64,000 nucleotides of DNA from Sphingomonas canadensis (GTDB lineage: Bacteria; Pseudomonadota; Alphaproteobacteria; Sphingomonadales; Sphingomonadaceae): assembly GCF_026013525.1 (NCBI RefSeq), contig NZ_JAPDRA010000011.1:85287-149286 (forward strand), in the 5' to 3' direction. Positions 43,237-51,762 of the stretch are shown piece by piece. Each line of letters begins with the position of its first letter. Positions within the stretch are counted from its first letter, which is position 1. The notes under the pieces are model-generated. The model did no database searches and was not told where the DNA came from. It was given only the letters and a program-made list of their open reading frames with translations. The position numbers and the translations under genes were made by a program.

Positions 43237-43982
43237 AGGCCTCCGAACCGGCGCTGGCGCCGCCCATATTGCGCGAGCGCTTCGGCCAGCGTCGCGGCAT
43301 CGAAATCCGGCCACAGCGTGTCGACGAACAGCAACTCGGCATAGGCCGCCTGCCACAGCAGGAAGTTGGACAGCCGCTGCTCGCCCGAAGTGCGGATCAG
43401 CAGATCGAGCGGCGGAAGATCGCGGGTGGCGAGCGCGCCGGCAAAGCACGCTTCGTCGATATCGGCGGGATCGATCGCGCCGTCGCGTGCCTGTTCGGCC
43501 AGGTTGCGCGCCGCCGCCGCGATCTCCGCCTGGGCACCATAGTTGAGTGCGATCACCAGCGTGGGGCCGCTCGCCTCGGCGGTGCGGGCCACGGCGTGGT
43601 CGATCATCGCAACCAGATCCGGCGACAGCGCCCGCCAGTCCCCGATCACGCGCAGGCGGATGCCCTCCCCCACCAGCTCCTCAAGCTCGCTGGCCAGGAA
43701 GTTGCGCAGCAGCCCCATCAGGTCGCGCACTTCCTCCGCCGGGCGGCGCCAGTTCTCCGAGGAGAAGGCGTAGAGGGTGAGTACCTCGATCCCCAGCGTC
43801 CGCGCGGCGCGGCTTACGCGGCGGACGGCCTCCACGCCCTGCTTGTGCCCGGCGATGCGCGGCAGGAAGCGCGCCTTGGCCCAGCGCCCGTTGCCATCCA
43901 TGATGATGGCAACGTGGCGCGGAGCCGCGCCGGCCTCTGGGGCCGTCTGGGCGCGCGCCGCCATCTCAGGAATTCCGAACAT
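43233..43982 (-). CDS. uppS: Undecaprenyl diphosphate synthase
   Basis: Cis-prenyltransferase that makes the C55 carrier for cell wall synthesis. Catalytic Asp29 lies in AIIMDGNGRWAK; LYAFSSENWRRP and LIRTSGEQRLSNFLLWQ are further conserved motifs. 249 residues; Met7 (MAARAQ) at 43964 is a possible shorter start. It follows frr by 24 bases and couples to cdsA. Confidence 0.96.
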   Translation of the reverse strand: MFGIPEMAARAQTAPEAGAAPRHVAIIMDGNGRWAKARFLPRIAGHKQGVEAVRRVSRAARTLGIEVLTLYAFSSENWRRPAEEVRDLMGLLRNFLASELEELVGEGIRLRVIGDWRALSPDLVAMIDHAVARTAEASGPTLVIALNYGAQAEIAAAARNLAEQARDGAIDPADIDEACFAGALATRDLPPLDLLIRTSGEQRLSNFLLWQAAYAELLFVDTLWPDFDAATLAEALAQYGRRQRRFGGL

Positions 43983-44006
43983 AAGAGCCGGGGCCTGCGC
44001 CGCCTG

Positions 44007-44564
44007 TCACTTGCCCAGGATTTCCTTTTCCTTGGCCGCCGCAGCAGCGTCGATATCGGCGATCGCGGTATCGGTGAGCTTCTGCACCTCGGCCTCAAGC
44101 CGCTTGCGCTCGTCCTCGCTGATCTCGTGCTTCTTCTCGTCGGTCTTCAGATTGTCCATGCCGTCGCGGCGGACGTTGCGGACTGCGATGCGCGCCTTCT
44201 CCGCATATTGGCCCGCGAGCTTGGCCAGTTCCTTGCGGCGCTCCTCGGTCAGGTCCGGGATCGGCAGGCGCAGCGTCTGGCCATCGGAGATCGGGTTGAG
44301 GCCGAGCCCCGCCGAGCGGATCGCCTTTTCGACCGATCCGACGTTCGACCGGTCCCAAACCTGCACCGACAGCATGCGCGGTTCCGGCACCGACACGGTG
44401 GCGACCTGGTTCAGCGGCATCTGCGCGCCATAGACCTCGACCGTCACCGGATCGAGCAGCGTCACCGAGGCGCGGCCCGTGCGCAGGCCCTGAAGGTCGT
44501 GCTTCAGCGCCTCAACGGCGCCCTGCATCCGGCGGTCGATATCGGCCTTGCTATATGCGGCCAT
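44007..44564 (-). CDS. frr: Ribosome recycling factor
   Basis: Splits post-termination ribosomes with EF-G. 185 residues with LRTGRASVTLLDPVTVEVYG and RRDGMDNLK, the three-helix bundle and hinge pattern of RRF. AGGAACAGGAAC precedes the ATG. It follows pyrH by 27 bases. Confidence 0.97.
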   Translation of the reverse strand: MAAYSKADIDRRMQGAVEALKHDLQGLRTGRASVTLLDPVTVEVYGAQMPLNQVATVSVPEPRMLSVQVWDRSNVGSVEKAIRSAGLGLNPISDGQTLRLPIPDLTEERRKELAKLAGQYAEKARIAVRNVRRDGMDNLKTDEKKHEISEDERKRLEAEVQKLTDTAIADIDAAAAAKEKEILGK

Positions 44565-44591
44565 GTTCCTGTTCCTCTTTCTTTTCTCGCC

Positions 44592-45323
44592 TCAGGCGTA
44601 GGCGGCGTCGTTCTGCACGAGCGTGGACGTGCCCTCGCCCCGCAGAACCGCCGCCAGATTGCCCGGCTCGCGGATGTTGAAAACGGCGATCGGGATGTTG
44701 TTGTCGCGGCACAAAGCGACCGCGGCGGCATCCATCACCTTCAGATTGTCGGCAAGCACCCGGTCATAGCTCAGCGTCTCATACCGGCGCGCTTCGGGCA
44801 CCTTCTTCGGATCGGCGTCGTACACACCATCGACCGAGGTGCCCTTGAACAGCGCATCGCACTTCATCTCCGCCGCGCGCAGCGCCGCGCCGCTGTCGGT
44901 GGTGAAGAAGGGGTTACCGGTGCCCGCGGCGAAGATGACCACGCGGCCCTTCTCTATATGCCGCATCGCGCGGCGCTGGATGAAGGGTTCGCAGACCTTG
45001 TCCATCTGCACCGCGGACTGCACGCGCGTGTGGACGCCCAGCCGCTCCAGCGTGCTCTGCATCGCCAGCGCGTTCATCACCGTCGCCAGCATGCCCATAT
45101 AGTCGCCGGTGGTGCGATCGATCCCCTGCGCCGCCCCCGCGACACCGCGGAAGATGTTGCCGCCGCCGACCACCAGACAGATCTCATGCCCCGCCTCGCG
45201 CGCCGCCATCACCTCGCGCGCCACCCGTTCGCAGGTGCCCGGATCGATGCCGAACTGCCCCTGCCCCATCAGGACCTCTCCCGAAAGCTTGAGCAGGATG
45301 CGTTTGAAACGGGGGGATGTCAT
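44592..45323 (-). CDS. pyrH: UMP kinase
   Basis: Phosphorylates UMP to UDP. 243-residue amino acid kinase fold with RILLKLSGEVLMG, VVGGGNIFRGVAGA and the late KVPEARRYETLSYD. pyrH-frr-uppS-cdsA-dxr-rseP-bamA is the standard order; rpsB and tsf, usual upstream partners, are not here. Its promoter should lie in the 191-bp gap 45324-45514, where no clear element was seen. Confidence 0.97.
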   Translation of the reverse strand: MTSPRFKRILLKLSGEVLMGQGQFGIDPGTCERVAREVMAAREAGHEICLVVGGGNIFRGVAGAAQGIDRTTGDYMGMLATVMNALAMQSTLERLGVHTRVQSAVQMDKVCEPFIQRRAMRHIEKGRVVIFAAGTGNPFFTTDSGAALRAAEMKCDALFKGTSVDGVYDADPKKVPEARRYETLSYDRVLADNLKVMDAAAVALCRDNNIPIAVFNIREPGNLAAVLRGEGTSTLVQNDAAYA

Positions 45324-45514
45324 CGGGATTCAGGTTTCCAGCAGGAACGGAAGGCGGCGCGGACCTTAGTAGGGGCTTCCGGGGATGCCAAGCGAAGATC
45401 AAGCGCAGATGGCGCTGAGATCGCGTGCAAAAGGCGGCGGCCGGACGGAGGCCGCCGATTCGCCGGAGTTGTTTCCACCCGGGCTGAATCAGCGCCGGCA
45501 GATTTCAGCCTGGG

Positions 45515-47752
45515 CTAGCGCAGCACCGCCACGATCGAGGCATAGTCGTCGGTCCAGCCCGGGAAGCCGGGCCGGGCCGTCAACGCGCGCCAGTGCGCGC
45601 CGGGATCGGCGGTCAGCGCACCGATCACGCCGGGATCGCGGCTCAACGCAATCCATTCGGAGGTGGTGCCTTCGCGCTCGCCGGGGTTGACGGGCTTGCC
45701 ATGCGCGTCGCGATCTGGGCCGTAGTTGAGAAGGCGCGCGTGCCATCCGCCCTGCTGCGCGGCAAAGGCCACCACCGGCTCCAGGTCCAGGAACCGGTTG
45801 GAGATATGGACCATCAGCAGCCCGTTGGGCGCCAGGATGCGGCCATAGGCGGCGAATGCCTCGCGCGTCAGCAGGTGCATCGGCACGGCGTCGGACGAAA
45901 AGGCGTCGAGCGCGAGCAGGTCCAGGCTGGAGGCCGGCGCCTCGGCGATGCGCAGCCGCGCGTCGCCCACCACCATGCGCGCATCCGGCGTGCAGAGCGG
46001 CAGGAAGGTGAAGGCGCCCGAATCGCGCGACAGCCTCACCACCGCCGGATCGATCTCGTAGAAGGTCCAGTGCTGACCCGGCCGGGCATAGCAGGCGAGC
46101 GTGCCCGTCCCCAGCCCCACCACCGCGATGCGCGCCGCCGGGCCATAGAGCCCTGGGGCCGCCGTCATCGCCCGGCCGATGCCCGATCGCGGGAGATAAT
46201 AGGAGGTCGGCTGCCGCGCCTGCTCGCCCTTTAGCTGGACGCCGTGCAGCGTCGTGCCGTGCGCCAGCCGCCGCTGATCGGAAAGATCGGCCACGGTGTA
46301 GACGCCGAAATAGCTTCGCGTCCGCGCGCCCTCCAGCGAGATTTGGATCGACTGGCGCCCGCCGAACACGAACAGCGCCGCCGCCAGCGCGACCACGAAC
46401 GCCCAGCGCTGGCCGATCGAGGCGAGCCCGATCGCCGCCACCGCCAGGAAGGTGAGCTGGTCGCGCCGCGGCCCGAGCAGCCCCTTCGGATCGGCCATGC
46501 CATAAGCGACGATCACCGCGACCACGAGCGCGACGCCCAGTATCTTGATGCGCAGCGCCTGTCCCTCGCCGCTCCAGAAGCGCCGCAGCGCGCCCAGCAG
46601 GAAGGTCTGCGGCACCAGCGCGCCCGCCGCCAGGATCAGCAACGGATATTCATAGGTCCAGTCGAACACGATCGGCGCGATCAGGCCCGAGAACACGCCG
46701 CCCAGCGCGCCGCCCACCGACATGGCAAGATAGAACCCCGTCAGCCGGTCCGGCGCGGGGCGAAGCTGGTACATCCGCGAATGGCAGGCGACCGAGACGA
46801 GGAACAGCAGCACCACGCCGATCAGCGCGTTGAAATAGGCATAGTCCTGATGCCCCGCGATCAGCGTCGCGCCGAACAGCAGCAGCACTACGGGCGTGAA
46901 CTTGGCCAGTATCTCGTCCAGCAGCGCGCTTTCGCGGAACGCCAGCGAGAAGCTGAGCAGATAGAGGCCCAGCGGCACGACCCACAGCAGCGGCACCGCC
47001 ACGATATCGGTGGTCAGGAACGTGGTGGTCGCCAGCATCAGGCCGGAGGGCACGAACGAAAGCACGATCCAGTGGAGCACGCGCTTCCATCCCGGCGCGG
47101 GGCTGGTGTGGCGGACATGCACCTCGCCCTGGGCGCGGCGCGGCAGCATCAGCGCGCAGGCGCCGACCAACAGGAACACCAGCACATAGCCGCCCGTCCA
47201 CAGCCAGCTCTGCGCCTTCAGCGCCATGTTGGGCTCGACGAGCAGCGGATAGGCGATCAGCCCGCCGAAGCTGCCGATGTTGGACGCGGCATAGAGCGCA
47301 TAGGGATCGCGCCCGTGCGTGGCGACGCTGTACCACCGCTGGATCAGCGGCGCCTGGGCGGCGATGGCGAAGAACAGCGGGCCGATCGAGGCGCCGAACA
47401 GCCAGGGCACCCACAGCGCGGGCTCGGCATCGGCGGGCAGGTTCATCGCCATCATGCCGATCGGCAGCCACAGCGCCGCCACCGCCAGCACGCCCAGATG
47501 CACCGCCGCCTGCATCCGCGGCGGCACGCGGCCCAGCCAGTGCGCATAGGCGTATCCGCCCAGCAGCAACGCCTGATAGACGAGCATCGCCGAGTTCCAC
47601 ACGGCAGGCGCGCCGCCGAGCTTGGGCAGCGCCATCCGCGCCACCATGGGCTGGACGAGGAAGAGCAGGAACGATCCCGCCAGGATCGCGGCCACGAACA
47701 GCCAGTGCCTGCCGCGCCCGGCGGCCGCTGCCTCCCCGCTCGTTTCGTTCAT
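45515..47752 (-). CDS. Membrane-anchored aminopropyltransferase-like protein
   Basis: 745 residues. The N-terminal 500 or so form at least a dozen hydrophobic helices with a transporter-like layout. The C-terminal part is a spermidine-synthase-like Rossmann domain: VVGLGTGTLACYA (from 544), FYEIDPAVV, VGDARLRIAE and LLALDAFSSDAVP. Fusions of this kind are common in sphingomonads and other bacteria; most are of unproven function and many lack true spermidine synthase activity. GGGAG precedes the ATG. It stands alone between pyrH and the acetyltransferase genes. Confidence 0.85.
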   Translation of the reverse strand: MNETSGEAAAAGRGRHWLFVAAILAGSFLLFLVQPMVARMALPKLGGAPAVWNSAMLVYQALLLGGYAYAHWLGRVPPRMQAAVHLGVLAVAALWLPIGMMAMNLPADAEPALWVPWLFGASIGPLFFAIAAQAPLIQRWYSVATHGRDPYALYAASNIGSFGGLIAYPLLVEPNMALKAQSWLWTGGYVLVFLLVGACALMLPRRAQGEVHVRHTSPAPGWKRVLHWIVLSFVPSGLMLATTTFLTTDIVAVPLLWVVPLGLYLLSFSLAFRESALLDEILAKFTPVVLLLFGATLIAGHQDYAYFNALIGVVLLFLVSVACHSRMYQLRPAPDRLTGFYLAMSVGGALGGVFSGLIAPIVFDWTYEYPLLILAAGALVPQTFLLGALRRFWSGEGQALRIKILGVALVVAVIVAYGMADPKGLLGPRRDQLTFLAVAAIGLASIGQRWAFVVALAAALFVFGGRQSIQISLEGARTRSYFGVYTVADLSDQRRLAHGTTLHGVQLKGEQARQPTSYYLPRSGIGRAMTAAPGLYGPAARIAVVGLGTGTLACYARPGQHWTFYEIDPAVVRLSRDSGAFTFLPLCTPDARMVVGDARLRIAEAPASSLDLLALDAFSSDAVPMHLLTREAFAAYGRILAPNGLLMVHISNRFLDLEPVVAFAAQQGGWHARLLNYGPDRDAHGKPVNPGEREGTTSEWIALSRDPGVIGALTADPGAHWRALTARPGFPGWTDDYASIVAVLR

Positions 47753-47850
47753 CCGGCTCCCACCCTCTATTGCCCGCAGCAGCTACTATCCGCCCGTGCT
47801 TTCGGGAGCCTTAACCACGATTGGCGTGCTCCGCCACTGGACGCACTGCG

Positions 47851-48381
47851 TCAGGGCCGCAGGATGCGATAGGTGATGTGGCGCTTCAGCGGGCTGCCGT
47901 CGGGAACATCGGGATGGTCGAAATCCTGGCCGTGCGCGCGATCCATGTTCAGCCGCTCCATCAGCCCCCAGCTCCGCTTGTTGCCCGGCGTGGTTATCGC
48001 GGCCACGCTTGCGGTGCCGGTGTTGTCCCAGGCCCAGCGCAGCGATGCCTGGGCCGCTTCGCGCGCGTAGCCCCTGCCCCATACCTCGTACCGCAGGCGC
48101 CACCCGATCTCCATGTCCTGCTCGATGGGGGTGCCCGCCGCGCCGGGCTTGAGCCCGCACCAGCCCAGGAACGTGCCGTCGGCCCGCTGCTCCATCGCCC
48201 AGAAGGTCATGCCATAGCGGTTGCCGATATCTTCCACCCGGGCGATCAGCGCGGCGGTCTCGTCGCGCGTCATCACCGGCCCCAGCGTAGCCATCACGCG
48301 CGGGTCGGCGCACATCGCCGCAAAGGGGTCCAGGTCCGCGGGGCGCCATTTCCGCAGGATAATCCGGTCGGTCTCGATCAT
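47851..48381 (-). CDS. GNAT acetyltransferase, RimJ/RimL type (third of three)
   Basis: 176 residues beginning MIETDRIILRKWRPAD. The acetyl-CoA motif is GRGYAREAAQASLRWAWD. It shares its overall layout (ETxRxxLR start, GNKRSWGLMERL end) with the two genes upstream, indicating tandem duplication. TGATG junction with the previous copy. The acceptor is unknown. Confidence 0.88.
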   Translation of the reverse strand: MIETDRIILRKWRPADLDPFAAMCADPRVMATLGPVMTRDETAALIARVEDIGNRYGMTFWAMEQRADGTFLGWCGLKPGAAGTPIEQDMEIGWRLRYEVWGRGYAREAAQASLRWAWDNTGTASVAAITTPGNKRSWGLMERLNMDRAHGQDFDHPDVPDGSPLKRHITYRILRP

Positions 48382-48914
48382 CAGGGCCTCTCTATCGTAT
48401 AGACTATCATCGCGCCGAAGGGATCGCCGGGCGCGAAATCGGGGTGGCGGAAATCCAGGTCGGCGCGGCGGCGCATGCCGATCCGCTCCATCAGGCCCCA
48501 GGAGCGCCGGTTCCCGGTCACCGTCCATGCGGCGATGCGCGGCCAGGCGGTGTTGGCCCATCCCCAGCCGAGGCTGGCCTGCGCCGCCTCGCGCGCGATG
48601 CCCTGTCCCCACCAGGCCTCGCCGATGCGCCAGCCGATCTCCAGCTCCTCGGGAACCGGCGTCCCCGGATGGCCGCCGATGCGCAGGCCGCAGATGCCCG
48701 CGAGTTCGCCCGTGGCCGCGATCTCCACCGCCCACATGCAATGGCCGTGGCGCGCCTGCTGCGCCATCTGGCGATCGAGGATCAGGTCGTGCCGGGCGCG
48801 CGGCGCGGGGCCGCCGAAATGCTCCATCATGCGCGGCGTGTTCACCAGCGCATGGAACCCGGGCTTGTCTGCCTCCCGCCACGGCCGCAGCCGCAGGCGC
48901 GCGGTCTCGATCAC
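48381..48914 (-). CDS. GNAT acetyltransferase, RimJ/RimL type (second of three)
   Basis: 177 residues, MIETARLRLRPWREAD start, acetyl-CoA motif GQGIAREAAQASLGWGWAN, and TGNRRSWGLMERIGM near the end. Closest by eye to the third copy (47851). GTG start at 48914 overlapping the upstream stop as GTGA. The acceptor is unknown; a role in tRNA or protein N-terminal acetylation cannot be inferred. Confidence 0.88.
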   Translation of the reverse strand: MIETARLRLRPWREADKPGFHALVNTPRMMEHFGGPAPRARHDLILDRQMAQQARHGHCMWAVEIAATGELAGICGLRIGGHPGTPVPEELEIGWRIGEAWWGQGIAREAAQASLGWGWANTAWPRIAAWTVTGNRRSWGLMERIGMRRRADLDFRHPDFAPGDPFGAMIVYTIERP

Positions 48915-49441
48915 GCGGGCCTCGCGATCGCATAGGTGACGGTGGGCCTCAGCGGGCTATCGTCCGGGAAGCGCGGGTGGAGATAGTCGCCGTCCGCCAG
49001 CCGGACCATGCCCAGCTTCTCCATCAGCGCCTGGCTCTTGCGGTTGATCGCGGCGGTGATGGCCACGATCCGCGGCGCATCCAGGTTCGCCCAGCCCCAG
49101 GCCAGGCTGGCCACCATCGCCTCATAGGCATAGCCCATCCGCCAATAGGGCCGGTCGACGATCCAGCCGGCCTCCACCTCGCCCGCGATCGGGTTGTCCG
49201 CGTCGCCGCGCTTCAGGCCGCAAAAGCCGATCACCGCGCCGTCCGCGCGCCGCTCCACGGTCCAGAAACCCAGCCCCTCGTGGCGATAGGCGTCGTGCTT
49301 CGCCAGCACGGCCATGCCCGCGGCTTCGTCCTTCACCGGGCCGAGCTCGGCCATCACCTCAGGATCGGCCCACATGCCGAGCAGCGCCGGATGATCGCGC
49401 GGCTCCGGCAGGCGCAGCACCAGCCGTTCGGTGACGATCAT
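48911..49441 (-). CDS. GNAT acetyltransferase, RimJ/RimL type (first of three)
   Basis: 176 residues, MIVTERLVLRLPEPRDH start. The acetyl-CoA loop is less canonical (RMGYAYEAMVASLAWG), so it may have diverged in cofactor contact. ATGA overlap with the hemB stop ties the whole triplet to hemB transcription. Confidence 0.88.
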   Translation of the reverse strand: MIVTERLVLRLPEPRDHPALLGMWADPEVMAELGPVKDEAAGMAVLAKHDAYRHEGLGFWTVERRADGAVIGFCGLKRGDADNPIAGEVEAGWIVDRPYWRMGYAYEAMVASLAWGWANLDAPRIVAITAAINRKSQALMEKLGMVRLADGDYLHPRFPDDSPLRPTVTYAIARPA

Positions 49442-50424
49442 GCGCCCAGCAGCTTCGCCGCCAGCGGCGCATGATAGGTGAGCACGCCCGAGCAGCCCGC
49501 GCGCTTGAACGCCATCAGTGTCTCCAGCACCAGCGCCTCGCGATCGCCCACGCCCGCGGCGGCGGCAGCCTCGATCATCGCATATTCGCCGCTGACCTGA
49601 TAGGCGAACACCGGCACTTCGAACTCGTCCTTCACGCGGCGGACGATGTCGAGATAGGGCAGCCCGGGCTTCACCATCACGCTGTCCGCGCCCTCCTCGA
49701 TGTCGAGCGCGACCTCGCGCAGCGCCTCCTCGCTGTTGGCGGGGTCCATCTGATAGGTCTTCTTGTCGCCCTTCAGCAGCCCGCGGCTGCCCACCGCGTC
49801 GCGGAACGGGCCATAGAAGGCGCTGGCGTACTTCGCCGAATAGGCCATGATCTGGACATTGACGTGCCCCTCCTCTTCCAGCGCCTCGCGGATCAGGCCG
49901 ATGCGGCCGTCCATCATGTCGCTGGGGGCGACGATGTCCGATCCCGCCTCGGCCTGGACCAGCGCCTGGCGGGCCAGCACCTCGGCCGTCTCGTCGTTCA
50001 GCACATAGCCGGCAGCATCGACCAGCCCGTCATGGCCATGGCTGGTGTAGGGATCGAGCGCGACATCGGTGAGCACGCCCACATCCGCGCCCGTATCCTT
50101 GATCGCGCGGATCGCGCGGCACATCAGATTGTCCGGATTGAACGCCTCGCGCCCGTCGTCGCTGCGCAGCGCGTGCGGCGTATTGGGGAACAGCGCGACG
50201 CAGGGAATGCCCAGCGCCGCAGCCTCCTTCGCCCGCTCCGCGATCTGCCGCACCGGCCAGCGCGATACGCCCGGCAGCGCGCCGACCGGCTCCTCCGCGT
50301 CGCCATCGGTGACGAACAGCGGCCAGATCAGGTCGGCGGGGGTCAGCACCGTCTCGGCGTGCATCCGCCGGCTCCACGGCGCGGAGCGGGTGCGGCGAAG
50401 GCGGAGCGCGGGATAATGAGACAT
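49438..50424 (-). CDS. hemB: Delta-aminolevulinic acid dehydratase
   Basis: Condenses two ALA to porphobilinogen for heme and cobalamin. The Schiff-base lysines are Lys198 (MAYSAKYASAFYGPF) and Lys252 (VMVKPGLPYLD). The zinc-binding cysteines of the Zn enzyme are replaced (TDVALDPYTSHGHDG), so it is the magnesium-type enzyme. 328 residues. Confidence 0.96.
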   Translation of the reverse strand: MSHYPALRLRRTRSAPWSRRMHAETVLTPADLIWPLFVTDGDAEEPVGALPGVSRWPVRQIAERAKEAAALGIPCVALFPNTPHALRSDDGREAFNPDNLMCRAIRAIKDTGADVGVLTDVALDPYTSHGHDGLVDAAGYVLNDETAEVLARQALVQAEAGSDIVAPSDMMDGRIGLIREALEEEGHVNVQIMAYSAKYASAFYGPFRDAVGSRGLLKGDKKTYQMDPANSEEALREVALDIEEGADSVMVKPGLPYLDIVRRVKDEFEVPVFAYQVSGEYAMIEAAAAAGVGDREALVLETLMAFKRAGCSGVLTYHAPLAAKLLGA

Positions 50425-50489
50425 GGCGCGGGTATTGGGACGATTTCACCGTCCCCGCAAGGGAGGCGCCCTCCCCGGCTCGCCGCGGC

Positions 50490-51551
50490 TCAGTTCGCCG
50501 CCGCGCGCCGGCGGTGGATGCGCAGGCCCAGCATCAGCCCCGCGGCACCGAGCAGGAACAGCGTGAGCGGCGGCGCCTCCGGCACCGGCACCGGCGATTC
50601 CCCGCCCCCGCCGTTCGCCGGCGGATTGTAGCTGCCCGTATAGGTGCCCAGGTGCATCTCGCCATTCTGCACCAGGCTGCCGAACACGGCCGATCCCTGA
50701 ACATAGTTGCTGGTCGTCGCCGCCGCGCCCGGCGCCAGTACCGATCCGCCCCAGGCGGTGGTGAGGTTCAGCGTCTTCGCGTCGTTGAAGTTCCAGATCA
50801 CATGCTCGCCCAGATTGGCCGTGCCGCCCAGGAAATTGTCGTTCAGGTTCACATTGGCCCCGGCGACGTTGACGATCGCGGTATCCGCCCCGTTCAGGTT
50901 GAACTGGATCTCCCCGATCTGGTCGAGCTGCGCGGCGGTCAGGTTGAACACCGCCAGGCCGTTGGCGTCCGGCGCCGCATTGAACGTCGCGCGATTGCCG
51001 TTGAAAGAGACGGTGCTGTTGGAATCCAGCCCGGACAGCGTGTTCGACAGATCGGTCAGGCTGCTGGTCAGGACGTTCTTCTGCATCTCCAGCTCGGGCC
51101 GGAAATTCGGGTTGGACGAAGCCACGCTCGAATTGACCGTGTTCTGGTTCACATTGGTGTTGGAAATCGTGCCGCCCACCTGAACGGTCTGCGCCGGGCC
51201 GTTGAGGTTGAACCCGCTGTTCACATTGCCGCCCACGATCGCACCGGAGCCGTTGTTCAGGTTCTTGGTGCCGCCGTTCACATCGCCGACCACGATCAGG
51301 CCCGGCGTCTCGTTGGCCGCCGGCGTGGGGGTGCCGATCTGATAGTTCGACGAATTGCCGTTCAGATTGCCGCCGACGAAGGTGCGCCCTTCCACCTCGG
51401 ACGAGGATTCCAGATCACCCAGCACCACCAGGTTCCAGGTGCGCAGCGCATCCGTGTTCATCACCAGCGGCCCGGCCGATGCCGGCATGGCCAGCAACGC
51501 CGCACCGGCGAACAGGATCGCGTGGCGTTTGGTGAACATCGGCAACTTCAT
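50490..51551 (-). CDS. Choice-of-anchor A type protein with PEP-CTERM-like tail
   Basis: 353 residues: signal peptide (to about 27, PASAG), an Asn/Gly-rich beta domain with GDVNGGTKNLNNGSGAIVGG, later WGGSVLAPGAA, and a C-terminal sorting tail of short motif VPEAPP, a hydrophobic helix and a basic end (IHRRRAAAN). This matches the choice-of-anchor A layout, exported and probably processed by an exosortase, although the motif is PEA rather than PEP. AGAGGA precedes the ATG at 51551. Surface or biofilm function is likely. Confidence 0.85.
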   Translation of the reverse strand: MKLPMFTKRHAILFAGAALLAMPASAGPLVMNTDALRTWNLVVLGDLESSSEVEGRTFVGGNLNGNSSNYQIGTPTPAANETPGLIVVGDVNGGTKNLNNGSGAIVGGNVNSGFNLNGPAQTVQVGGTISNTNVNQNTVNSSVASSNPNFRPELEMQKNVLTSSLTDLSNTLSGLDSNSTVSFNGNRATFNAAPDANGLAVFNLTAAQLDQIGEIQFNLNGADTAIVNVAGANVNLNDNFLGGTANLGEHVIWNFNDAKTLNLTTAWGGSVLAPGAAATTSNYVQGSAVFGSLVQNGEMHLGTYTGSYNPPANGGGGESPVPVPEAPPLTLFLLGAAGLMLGLRIHRRRAAAN

Positions 51552-51762
51552 CACTCGCTTCCTCTATCCGAGGCCCATCGACGGCCCCCACCCCATCTAG
51601 GGACGGGCAGTGCAGCCCAGAAGCGCAGAAGGTGCTTAACAAAGACGGTTAACCACGGAATTACCGGACCGGAATCGGACAAACCCGGCCCTCCGCTGGA
51701 TCGCGGCGCCAGTCTCCGGAATTCAGGACCCAGGAACCCGGCGCGGCGACCGGCGGCGCCGC

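Noticed and set aside
51636..51653. Two TTAAC repeats before the PEP-CTERM gene as a CtrA site
   Set aside because: The spacing between the TTAA elements is nine bases rather than seven, so it does not fit the CtrA consensus.
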